Source: a bacterium | GTDB lineage: Bacteria > Patescibacteriota > Minisyncoccia > Phycocordibacterales > SBAW01 | Assembly (NCBI GenBank): GCA_030647845.1 | Contig: JAUSIO010000044.1 | Location: 1-11,772 of the forward strand | DNA length: 11,772 nucleotides | Direction: 5' to 3' | In this document: piece after piece, positions 1 to 4,900 of the stretch | How the letters are laid out: each line of letters opens with the position of its first letter | Numbering within the stretch: position 1 is the stretch's first letter | Program-made: the position numbers and the translations under genes | The notes under the pieces: model-generated | Told to the model about the DNA's origin: nothing | The model's database searches: none | What the model saw: the letters and a program-made list of their open reading frames with translations, nothing else

Positions 1-1
1 G

Positions 2-946
2 GGAGATGAAATAGAGTTGCGCACTTCTATTTTGCCTGGTAACTACGCCGAAACGCTCGTGCTACGCATCTTGAACCCTAAATCAATCGCGGTGCCCTTG
101 GAAGAGTTGGGGCTCGAGCCAAAACTGCGCGCGCGGATTGAGAAAGAAATCACTAAACCAAACGGTATGATACTCACCACCGGCCCCACCGGCTCGGGCA
201 AAACAACGACGCTATACGCATTTATGCGTAAAATAACTAGCCCGGGCAGTAAAATAATCACCATAGAAGACCCGGTCGAGTACCACCTGCAAGGTATTGT
301 ACAAACACAGGTTGATAAAAAAAATTACACGTTTGCCGCTGGTCTGCGTAGTGCGCTACGACAGGACCCAGACATTATTATGGTTGGAGAGATCCGCGAC
401 GCCGAGGTTGCCGAGGTTGCAATCAACGCCGCCTTGACAGGGCACCTTGTCTTTTCGACTCTGCACACTAACGATGCGGCGGGGTCCTTCCCCCGCCTTA
501 TTGACCTCGGCATCAGCGAAAAAGTGTTGAGCTCGGCGGTAAGCATCGCGTTGGCACAGCGCCTCGTGCGCAAACTCTGCCCCGCATGTAAAAAAGAGCG
601 CCCCGCTACCGCACAAGAGCAAGCGCTCATTGACCGATACAGTAAAGACATTGTCGACCGTACACTCATAGCAGAAAACACAAAAACAGTTTCGGACGCA
701 AAGCCAGAAGGGTGTCCCCAGTGCCACGGGCGCGGATACAAAGGCCGCATTGGTATTTTTGAGGCGATTTTTATGGACCGCGCAATTGAGGAAATCTTGC
801 GTAGCAAACCGAGCGAGCGCGAGATAGCAGAGGCGGCGAAGCCGCAAGCAATCCCCACCATGCAACAAGATGGCATCATCAAAGTCCTACGCGGCATCAC
901 CTCGCTTGAGGAACTCCAGCGTGTGGTTGATTTGGAGTTAGTATGA
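2..946 (+). CDS. pilB: Type IV pilus assembly / type II secretion ATPase (PilB/GspE family), 5'-truncated by the window edge
   Basis: This is a hexameric cytoplasmic ATPase that powers pilus extension or pseudopilus assembly. Only the C-terminal catalytic part is present. The frame is open from base 2 and continues upstream of the TTG at 17, reading GDEIELRTSILPG, which matches the start of the family's NTPase domain, so the true start lies outside the window. Visible motifs are Walker A GPTGSGKT at about nt 182-205, the Asp box IITIEDPVEY, Walker B DPDIIMVGEIRD at about nt 362-397, and the His box TGHLVFSTLHTND. The zinc-binding tetracysteine motif is CPAC (about nt 575) and CPQC (about nt 710), typical of PilB/GspE and absent from the retraction ATPase PilT. 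It ends in TGA and overlaps the next gene by 4 bases (ATGA), so translation is probably coupled. PilB and GspE cannot be separated here without neighbouring pilus genes. Confidence 0.93.
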   Translation, partial: GDEIELRTSILPGNYAETLVLRILNPKSIAVPLEELGLEPKLRARIEKEITKPNGMILTTGPTGSGKTTTLYAFMRKITSPGSKIITIEDPVEYHLQGIVQTQVDKKNYTFAAGLRSALRQDPDIIMVGEIRDAEVAEVAINAALTGHLVFSTLHTNDAAGSFPRLIDLGISEKVLSSAVSIALAQRLVRKLCPACKKERPATAQEQALIDRYSKDIVDRTLIAENTKTVSDAKPEGCPQCHGRGYKGRIGIFEAIFMDRAIEEILRSKPSEREIAEAAKPQAIPTMQQDGIIKVLRGITSLEELQRVVDLELV

Positions 947-1254
947 CCCCTTACATTCTGCATCCCGAGGTGCGGAAGTTTCTCAAGCCGCTCTCTTTGG
1001 ATATAAAAAGTAAGGTGGGTGCTGGATTATTTCTTTTGCAAGAGTACGGAAGGTTGCTGCCTCCACCGGACAGTAAAAAAATAAGCGGTAGAATTTTCGA
1101 GCTTAGAATTCGAGCATCGGTGCAGATACGATTGCTCTACGGTTTTTCGGGAGGCGTGGCATTCGTAGTACATGGCTTTGTCAAAAAATCCAACAAGATA
1201 GCACCTCGCGAATTGCGGCTCGCCGAAAAGCGGTTTGCAGAGTTTGCAGAATAA
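943..1254 (+). CDS. higB: RelE/HigB-type toxin (Gp49-like family)
   Basis: This 103-residue basic protein has the pattern of the HigB/Gp49-like branch of the RelE/ParE fold, whose characterised members are ribosome-dependent mRNA interferases. The signature is GRLLPPPDSKKISGRIFELRIRA, here seen as the segments PDSKKI, RIFELRI and VQIRLLY, then a hydrophobic strand and FVKKSNKIAPRELRLAEKR, equivalent to the family's HgF.KKt.ktP..ei..A. motif. The ATG overlaps the pilB stop (ATGA) and has a GGAG five bases upstream, so it is probably translated from the pilB transcript. The toxin comes before the antitoxin, the usual higBA order. No catalytic residue can be assigned confidently by eye. Function is inferred from the family and the paired HTH gene 24 bases downstream. 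Confidence 0.85.
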   Translation: MTPYILHPEVRKFLKPLSLDIKSKVGAGLFLLQEYGRLLPPPDSKKISGRIFELRIRASVQIRLLYGFSGGVAFVVHGFVKKSNKIAPRELRLAEKRFAEFAE

Positions 1255-1272
1255 TAACGAACTTGTTATAAT
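1244..1272 (+). promoter_or_regulatory. Promoter of the HigA-type antitoxin gene
   Basis: A perfect -10 box TATAAT lies at 1267-1272 with a weak -35 TTGCAG at 1244-1249 and a 17-bp spacer. The -10 ends six bases before the ATG at 1279, so the transcript would be leaderless. A 5-bp inverted repeat (ATAAC 1254-1258, GTTAT 1265-1269) overlaps the -10 and could be an autoregulatory operator, but it is short enough to be chance. The promoter overlaps the end of the toxin gene. Confidence 0.6.
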
Positions 1273-1278
1273 CGCAAT

Positions 1279-1593
1279 ATGGAAAAAGTGCAAAAAGAAA
1301 TTCTCGCAAAGGCAAAGAAACTTGGATATATAACCTTTGACCAATTTCACCGCGAGTTGATGCGTGACAAGAAATTCCGCGATGTGTGGGAAGCGGGTGC
1401 AGCAGAGCGCGCGATACGCTCTGCTATCATCCGCAAGCGCATTGAGAAAAAACTCTCACAAGCGCAGGTGGCGAAGAAGGCAAAGATGCATCAGTCTGCT
1501 ATTGCGCGGTTCGAATCGAGTGACATCAGCCCAACACTCGAAACCGCTTCGCGCATACTCGCTGCCGTGGGCGCCAAAGTCCACATTTCTTGA
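1279..1593 (+). CDS. higA: XRE-family HTH antitoxin (HigA-type)
   Basis: This 104-residue protein has a C-terminal Cro/C1-type helix-turn-helix at about residues 45-102 (IIRKRIEKKLSQAQVAKKAK, then MHQSAIARFE and the PTLETASRILAAVGAKVHI helix and strand). This is the standard antitoxin DNA-binding fold that represses the operon and neutralises the partner toxin. An N-terminal extension of about 40 residues (EKVQKEILAKAKKLGY and the following FRDVWEAGAAER) is charged and probably helical, and is likely the toxin-contacting part. No Shine-Dalgarno is visible; the -10 box six bases before the ATG implies a leaderless message. An independent promoter would let the antitoxin be made in excess of the toxin, which otherwise depends on pilB read-through. 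Other XRE regulators are possible, but the adjacency supports HigA. Confidence 0.85.
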   Translation: MEKVQKEILAKAKKLGYITFDQFHRELMRDKKFRDVWEAGAAERAIRSAIIRKRIEKKLSQAQVAKKAKMHQSAIARFESSDISPTLETASRILAAVGAKVHIS

Positions 1594-1606
1594 GGCAACA
1601 GCATAT

Positions 1607-1628
1607 CGCTTTAAGGAGCGGCTTTTTT
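1607..1628 (+). terminator. Possible Rho-independent terminator after higA
   Basis: A short stem CGCT (1607-1610) / AGCG (1617-1620), with one extra G·T pair possible, is followed by GC and six T at 1623-1628. The stem is weak, but the T-run and the position between two convergent genes fit a terminator. Confidence 0.4.
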
Positions 1629-1637
1629 GTTGTCCTT

Positions 1638-2111
1638 CTATAGCATATAAAGTCCGTGTTCTTTCAAAAAAGGAATCCCCAACTCTTTGAAAAAGATTCC
1701 TTTTTGCATGCACTCCAACGCATCCCGTACATGAGCTGTCATAGTCTTAGGCAACTCATCAACGGTGACCCATTTTAAATCATCACACTTATTTGGCTCC
1801 ATATTTTTTACTTCGCCACTCCAGTTTTTAGCTCGAAAGAAAAAATCAACCCGATTATCGGTATTGTCGTGCTTTGGTCTGTACGATACATGAACCAACT
1901 CAAAATCATTGGGAAAGAGGTCGATTCCGATTTCTTCCTTTGCCTCTCGAATCAACGCCTCGCTTGGTAATTCCCCCTCGTCCACATGTCCTGCAGGTAC
2001 TTGGTAATTACCATCTTGATAGCCCGTGTTGCATCGTCGAGAAATAAGAAACTTGCCGTCCTTTTCTAAAAAAAGATACGCTGCGGGAATGGCTTTATTT
2101 CTATCTTTCAT
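1638..2111 (-). CDS. Nudix hydrolase
   Basis: This 157-residue enzyme of the Nudix superfamily hydrolyses a nucleoside diphosphate linked to another group, with Mg2+ bound at the Nudix helix. The box is complete: GHVDEG, E, seven residues, then REAKEEIGI, matching GX5EX7REUXEEXGU. Before it come the usual strands (AAYLFLEKDGKFLISRRCNTG and QVPAG). The preferred start is the ATG at 2111 (MKDRNKAIPAAYLF). A longer frame up to 2147 exists, but its extra residues (MCFCACYHAN) do not look like a protein and run toward a terminator. No clear Shine-Dalgarno or 6-7-base -10 spacing is seen. Base composition is more AT-rich than pilB or ruvB, so recent acquisition is possible. Substrate is unknown; MutT-like 8-oxo-dGTP or broader NTP cleaning is a guess from similar small Nudix proteins. 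Convergent with higA. Confidence 0.9.
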   Translation of the reverse strand: MKDRNKAIPAAYLFLEKDGKFLISRRCNTGYQDGNYQVPAGHVDEGELPSEALIREAKEEIGIDLFPNDFELVHVSYRPKHDNTDNRVDFFFRAKNWSGEVKNMEPNKCDDLKWVTVDELPKTMTAHVRDALECMQKGIFFKELGIPFLKEHGLYML

Positions 2112-2134
2112 ATTTATATTCGCATGATAACACG

Positions 2135-2184
2135 CGCAAAAACACAAAACGCCACGCGGTCAACGTTGCACGTTGACCGCGTGG
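2135..2184 (-). terminator. Strong minus-strand terminator hairpin
   Basis: A perfect 14-bp stem (CCACGCGGTCAACG at 2152-2165 and its complement at 2171-2184) encloses a 5-base loop. On the minus strand it is followed by a T-rich tract (CGTTTTGTGTTTTTGCG, 2151-2135). The plus-strand side has no T-run. It would stop minus-strand transcription coming from the candidate RNA gene before it enters the Nudix gene. Confidence 0.7.
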
Positions 2185-2202
2185 GAGTAGAGTTTAGCGA
2201 GG

Positions 2203-2250
2203 CTTGCCCTGAGCGATTTATCCTGAGTCCTATCGAAGGAAGTCGAAGGG
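2203..2250. repeat. Nested copies of the CCTTCGAC...GCTCAGG palindromic repeat
   Basis: The outer arms CTTGCCCTGAGCG (2203-2215) and GAAGTCGAAGGG (2239-2250) together match the complement of the element at 4194-4217 in ruvC. Between them sits a second related unit (2216-2238) with TCCTGAG and TCGAAG arms. The simplest reading is one palindromic repeat inserted into the centre of another. Confidence 0.6.
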
Positions 2251-2270
2251 CTTGCCTACCGGCAGGCAGG
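2251..2270. repeat. Diverged copy of the LPAGRQ palindrome
   Basis: CTTGCCTACCGGCAGGCAGG differs from the 20-bp palindrome CCTGCCTGCCGGCAGGCAGG at two positions in its left arm. It abuts both the nested repeat on its left and the paired base of the candidate RNA on its right. Confidence 0.7.
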
Positions 2271-2437
2271 TCAAGCAGGCGTACCTCTAAGCAATAATCT
2301 TTTTGGACCAGCCAAAAAGCGGATAACCAACTCTGAGGATAGTACCCGCAGACGCCATTACAGCGCTGCCGAAACGTCCTTGTGATGGCTCCAAACCCGG
2401 TTAGAGGCTCATTGCTTAGAGATATGCACGCTTGACT
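2270..2437 (-). ncRNA. Candidate structured non-coding RNA (about 168 nt), family not recognised
   Basis: The two ends pair over 26 positions (2436-2411 with 2295-2270) with only two mismatches and two G·U pairs, including an uninterrupted 11-bp block (CTCTAAGCAAT 2285-2295 with 2411-2421). Inside are four successive hairpins on the minus strand: A CTCTAA/TTGGAG (2406-2389), B GCCATCACA/TGTAATGGC (2389-2354, one mismatch), C GCGGGTA/TATCCGC (2349-2319, one G·U) and D CTTTTTGG/CCAAAAAG (2319-2299, 5-base loop). Non-Watson-Crick positions in the closing stem and in hairpins A and C are G·U on the minus strand but mismatches on the plus strand, favouring minus; hairpin B slightly favours plus. 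A strong promoter predicts a start at 2437, exactly at the base of the closing stem. I see no tRNA, 6S, RNase P, SRP or tmRNA signature. The alternative is a MITE: read as DNA, the ends are 25-bp terminal inverted repeats matching at 21 positions. Confidence 0.55.
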
Positions 2438-2458
2438 GAAAAGAGGTTAGCATACTAT
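2432..2458 (+). promoter_or_regulatory. Promoter of ruvB
   Basis: -10 TACTAT (2453-2458) ends seven bases before the ruvB ATG. A TTGACT at 2432-2437 is a possible -35, though the spacer would be only 15 bp. That -35 lies in the foot of the candidate RNA's closing stem. There is no Shine-Dalgarno. Confidence 0.5.
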
Positions 2459-2472
2459 TGATTTTATGTCAA
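2444..2472 (-). promoter_or_regulatory. Promoter of the candidate ncRNA
   Basis: On the minus strand there is a consensus -35 TTGACA (2472-2467), a 17-bp spacer and -10 TAACCT (2449-2444) preceded by an extended TGC. The predicted start is near 2437. The -35 overlaps the ruvB start codon, and the two divergent promoters overlap each other. Confidence 0.6.
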
Positions 2473-3509
2473 GCAAATCGCCCGCGACGCCCAATGAGTC
2501 CCCATCCACCGCTCGTGCTACGGAGGGCACCGCTTTTCTCGACCAAACACTGCGGCCGAGTTCGTGGGATGAGTACATCGGGCAGGATGCAATCAAAAAT
2601 AACCTGCACATTTTGCTCGCGGCCGCGCGTGAGCGCCACAACCCACCAGAGCATATCCTTTTTTATGGGCCGCCGGGGCTCGGTAAGACAACCCTCGCCC
2701 ACTTAATCGCTCGCGAGTTGGGTGTTTCGATGCGCTCGACCTCGGGGCCAGCAATAGAGCGCGCCGGCGACTTGGCTTCGCTTTTGAGCGGCTTGGAAGC
2801 AGGTGATATTCTTTTTATCGACGAAATCCACCGCCTCTCGCGGGTGATTGAAGAAATCCTCTACCCCGCGATGGAGAGCGGCATCTTGAACATTGTGATG
2901 GGTAAAGGCCCTTCGGCGCGGATTATGGACCTGCCGCTGTCTCCGTTTACATTGGTTGCCGCCACCACACGCGTGGCCGATCTTTCGGCGCCACTGCGGT
3001 CGCGATTCTCCGGGGGCACGTTTCGCTTAGAATTTTACTCCGAAGATGATATCGCCAACATCGTCCGCCGCTCAGCAAAGATTTTGGGTGTACCCGTCGA
3101 GGAAGGCGGCGTGCGCGAAATTGCCCGCCGCTCGCGTGCCACACCGCGCACAGCAAACTACTTGCTCAAACGCGTGCGGGACTACGCCCAACTCAAGCGC
3201 ATTCCACTCTCCAAACAAGTGGTCGCCGAGGCACTGGCGATGCTCGAGGTGGATGAGTTGGGTTTGACCCCGCTCGACCGGAAACTGCTGCTGGTGTTGA
3301 TTGAGCGCTTCCAGGGCGGGCCCGCCGGGGTCGGTGCTATGGCGGCGGCGCTGGCCGAGGAGCCAAACACGCTCTCGGAGGTGCACGAGCCGTTCCTCTT
3401 GCAACTGGGGCTCATCGAGCGCACCCCGCGCGGCCGCGTTGCAACCGCCGCGGCATACGCGCATGTTGGCAAGACTCCACCAACTGACCTCAACGCAAAG
3501 CTTTTATAA
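2466..3509 (+). CDS. ruvB: Holliday junction branch migration DNA helicase RuvB
   Basis: RuvB is the AAA+ motor that, with RuvA, drives branch migration of Holliday junctions for RuvC to cut. At 347 residues it is normal length. Visible in order: N-terminal TLRPSSWDEYIGQ, Walker A GPPGLGKT at residues 68-75, Walker B ILFIDEIHR with DE at 119-120, sensor 1 AATTR at about 165-169, the arginine-finger segment APLRSRF, and sensor 2 RSRATPRTANYLLKRVRDYA. The C-terminal winged helix includes GLTPLDRKLL and the stretch ending EPFLLQLGLIERTPRGR. The usual DRFG after the arginine segment is SRFSGG here, a minor variation. The first 20 residues are low-complexity and unconserved. The ATG has a -10 box seven bases upstream and no ribosome site. 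yebC and ruvC follow on the same strand; ruvA is not in the window. Confidence 0.97.
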   Translation: MSSKSPATPNESPSTARATEGTAFLDQTLRPSSWDEYIGQDAIKNNLHILLAAARERHNPPEHILFYGPPGLGKTTLAHLIARELGVSMRSTSGPAIERAGDLASLLSGLEAGDILFIDEIHRLSRVIEEILYPAMESGILNIVMGKGPSARIMDLPLSPFTLVAATTRVADLSAPLRSRFSGGTFRLEFYSEDDIANIVRRSAKILGVPVEEGGVREIARRSRATPRTANYLLKRVRDYAQLKRIPLSKQVVAEALAMLEVDELGLTPLDRKLLLVLIERFQGGPAGVGAMAAALAEEPNTLSEVHEPFLLQLGLIERTPRGRVATAAAYAHVGKTPPTDLNAKLL

Positions 3510-3524
3510 TTCAATACTATTCAG

Positions 3525-3530
3525 TATTCT
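3525..3530 (+). promoter_or_regulatory. -10 box before yebC
   Basis: TATTCT ends six bases before the yebC ATG, and no Shine-Dalgarno is present. No convincing -35 is seen. A perfect 6-bp inverted repeat (AATACT 3513-3518, AGTATT 3523-3528) overlaps the box and might be an operator. Confidence 0.4.
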
Positions 3531-3536
3531 ACTGGT

Positions 3537-4085
3537 ATGTCCGGACACAACAAGTGGAGCAAGATTAAGCACAAAAAGGCGGCGACCGACGCGCAGAAGT
3601 CGAGGATGTTTAGCAAGCTGGTGCGCTATATCACCGTCGAGGCAAAAAAAGCAAGAGGTGACCGCAACTCCCCCGGTCTGCGTATGGCGGTCGAGAAGGC
3701 GCGTGGCGAGAATATGCCAGCCGACAACATCGAGCGTGCAATCGAAAAGGCCTCCACAGCGGCTGGCGAGTTGGAAGCAGTCGTATACGAAGCATACGGC
3801 CCTGGCGGCGTAGCACTCGTGATTGACGGGTACACCGACAATCGTAACCGCACCGTGCAGGAAATAAAATTTATCTTGAGCAAAAACAACTCGACGCTTG
3901 CCGCGCAGGGCGCGGCGATGTGGGCATTTACCAAAGGTTCACCCGACAACCCGGCGGGCGAGCAAGGTTTGGTGGCAACTACCACCGTCGACCTGCAAGA
4001 TGCTGATTTGGAAAAATTAGCGAAACTGGTCGAGGAGCTCGAGGAGCAAGACGACGTGAACAACGTCTACACCAATGCCGAATAA
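3537..4085 (+). CDS. yebC: YebC/PmpR/TACO1-family protein, compact form
   Basis: YebC-family proteins were long annotated as transcriptional regulators; more recent work links YebC/TACO1 members to translation of difficult proline-rich stretches. The N-terminal signature SGHNKWSKIKHKKAATDAQK and the YEAYGPGGVALVI and TDNRNRTVQEI blocks are clear. The C-terminus ELEEQDDVNNVYTNAE matches the family's terminal helix-strand. The protein has 182 residues against about 240-250 usually. After AMWAFTKGS it passes almost directly to the last segment, so about 55-60 residues are missing, the part that contains the usual EAGAEDV block. The ends are intact and the frame is clean, so this is a domain loss rather than a frameshift. 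It lies 27 bases after ruvB, and its last codons overlap the start proposed for ruvC, the common yebC-ruvC order. Confidence 0.93.
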   Translation: MSGHNKWSKIKHKKAATDAQKSRMFSKLVRYITVEAKKARGDRNSPGLRMAVEKARGENMPADNIERAIEKASTAAGELEAVVYEAYGPGGVALVIDGYTDNRNRTVQEIKFILSKNNSTLAAQGAAMWAFTKGSPDNPAGEQGLVATTTVDLQDADLEKLAKLVEELEEQDDVNNVYTNAE

Positions 4086-4632
4086 ACCCCTTACCTCTAT
4101 TGTGACAAAGGCCAAGCCTTTGTCACGGGTGTTGGCGTTTGACCCAGGGTTTGAGCGGCTTGGGGTTGCGGTGGTGGAAAAAGTTGCAGGCAACCCTTCG
4201 ACTCCGCTCAGGGCAAGAGAAGTACTGCTCTACTCTGCGTGCATCCGCACTGATGCAAAACTCTCCTTCTCACAGCGGTTGTGCAAATTGGGACAGGAAG
4301 CAGAAGTGCTGATTAAAAAATGGGAGCCCGACGCCGTGGCGCTCGAGGACATCTACTTTGCAAAAAATGCCAAGACTGCGATGAAGGTTGCCGAAGTCCG
4401 CGGCATGCTTGCCTACATCGCCGTCAGCCGTGGGGTTGCACTATTTGAGTACACGCCTCTGCAGGTAAAGGTTGCCGTAACCGGCCACGGACGCAGCGAC
4501 AAACAGGCGGTTGCTTCGATGGTGCTTCGTCTGCTTGGCTTGCAAACCCTGCCTGCCGGCAGGCAGGGGCTCGACGACGAGATGGATGCAATCGCGGTCG
4601 GGCTCACGTGCCTCGCCTGCGAGAAGTTTTAG
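4075..4632 (+). CDS. ruvC: Holliday junction endonuclease RuvC, with repeat-derived insertions
   Basis: RuvC resolves Holliday junctions by paired nicks after RuvAB branch migration. Catalytic acidic residues can be placed: D23 in LAFDPG, E91 in ALEDIYF, and D168/D171 in LDDEMDAIAVGLT. Other family blocks are FAKNAKTAMKVAEVRGMLAY, EYTPLQVKVAVTGHGRSDKQ and MVLRLLGL. The 185 residues include three stretches encoded by palindromic DNA: VTKAKPLSR (residues 10-18) from a hairpin, NPSTPLRARE (40-49), and LPAGRQG (159-165) just before the last catalytic pair. All keep the frame open and appear to fall in loops or at the terminus, so the enzyme may still be active. The ATG overlaps yebC by 11 bases. 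A GTG at 4129 (MLAFDPG) would give the canonical RuvC N-terminus and place the hairpin in an untranslated leader; neither start has a Shine-Dalgarno. Confidence 0.93.
   Translation: MPNKPLTSIVTKAKPLSRVLAFDPGFERLGVAVVEKVAGNPSTPLRAREVLLYSACIRTDAKLSFSQRLCKLGQEAEVLIKKWEPDAVALEDIYFAKNAKTAMKVAEVRGMLAYIAVSRGVALFEYTPLQVKVAVTGHGRSDKQAVASMVLRLLGLQTLPAGRQGLDDEMDAIAVGLTCLACEKF
4102..4126. repeat. Perfect 11-bp hairpin at the 5' end of ruvC
   Basis: GTGACAAAGGC (4102-4112) and GCCTTTGTCAC (4116-4126) form a perfect stem with a CAA loop. It is either coding (residues VTKAKPLSR) or leader, depending on the ruvC start. It is the only copy in the window, so membership of a dispersed family is inferred from the other palindromes nearby. 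Confidence 0.75.
4194..4217. repeat. CCTTCGAC...GCTCAGG repeat inside ruvC
   Basis: An imperfect palindrome with CCCT/AGGG-type arms around CGACTCCGCTC encodes NPSTPLRA of RuvC in frame. It matches the two halves of the nested element at 2203-2250 on the opposite strand. Confidence 0.7.
4547..4568. repeat. LPAGRQ palindrome inside ruvC
   Basis: A perfect 22-bp palindrome with core CCTGCCTGCCGGCAGGCAGG (4548-4567) is read in frame as LPAGRQ. It is the best-preserved of four related copies in the window. Confidence 0.9.
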
Positions 4633-4642
4633 TGGAACGAGC

Positions 4643-4681
4643 CCCGACGTTTCAGTCGGGACCACGACCAGAGCGTCGTGG
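4643..4681. repeat. Two tandem hairpins after ruvC
   Basis: CCCGAC (4643-4648) pairs with GTCGGG (4655-4660) around a 6-base loop, and directly after it CCACGAC (4662-4668) pairs with GTCGTGG (4675-4681), also with a 6-base loop. No T-run follows, so these are not typical terminators. They could be dispersed palindromic repeats or stabilise the 3' end of the ruvC message. Confidence 0.6.
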
Positions 4682-4743
4682 ATATCCACAGGAAGTATTT
4701 TATAGAGTTGCAAAGAATAATAGGTTTGGTACAACTCGTGTGT

Positions 4744-4773
4744 TGCTGTTCAATTCGCTTTAAAAGTTAGCAT
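4744..4773 (+). promoter_or_regulatory. Possible promoter of the acidic small gene
   Basis: TTGCTG (4744-4749), an 18-bp spacer and TAGCAT (4768-4773) precede the ATG at 4783 by nine bases. No Shine-Dalgarno is seen. The match is moderate. Confidence 0.35.
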
Positions 4774-4782
4774 TTGTATTGT

Positions 4783-4899
4783 ATGCAAGATGAGTTTGCA
4801 CCCGATGAATTTATGCTCGACGAAGAAGGAGCCGCCGCGGAGCTTGAGGACGAGGACGATGAGGAAGAATCTGACGACGAAGACGAGGAAGAGCTTTAG
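4783..4899 (+). CDS. Hyper-acidic 38-residue small protein, unknown function
   Basis: An ATG-to-TAG frame of 38 codons begins MQDEFAPDEFMLDEE. Of the 38 residues, 23 are Asp or Glu and none is Lys or Arg, and the last 17 are almost all acidic. There is no membrane segment. Support for a real gene: it ends two bases before a perfect terminator palindrome, has a plausible upstream promoter, and codes acidic residues with mixed GAA/GAG/GAC/GAT codons rather than a simple DNA repeat. I do not recognise a family. Acidic micro-proteins can act as DNA mimics, histone-like or RNA-polymerase tails, or chaperone contacts, but nothing here selects among these. It stands as a separate unit between ruvC and mazEF. 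Confidence 0.65.
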   Translation: MQDEFAPDEFMLDEEGAAAELEDEDDEEESDDEDEEEL

Positions 4900-4900
4900 C

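Noticed and set aside
325..963. 212-codon minus-strand frame opposite pilB
   Set aside because: It is fully antisense to conserved PilB motifs, and its translation shows no recognisable domain.
2270..2437. Assignment of the structured RNA as 6S RNA, tmRNA or RNase P
   Set aside because: 6S is a long rod with a central bubble rather than four side-by-side hairpins. No tmRNA T-loop or ALAA tag is present, and no RNase P GAGGAAAGTCC core.
2947..3813. Overlapping long frames across ruvB and yebC on both strands
   Set aside because: They are other-phase shadows in GC-rich codons, with Arg/Ser/Pro-rich translations and no domains.
4643..4681. Tandem hairpins as a terminator of ruvC
   Set aside because: Neither hairpin is followed by a T-run. 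The real terminator is the palindrome at 4901-4934.
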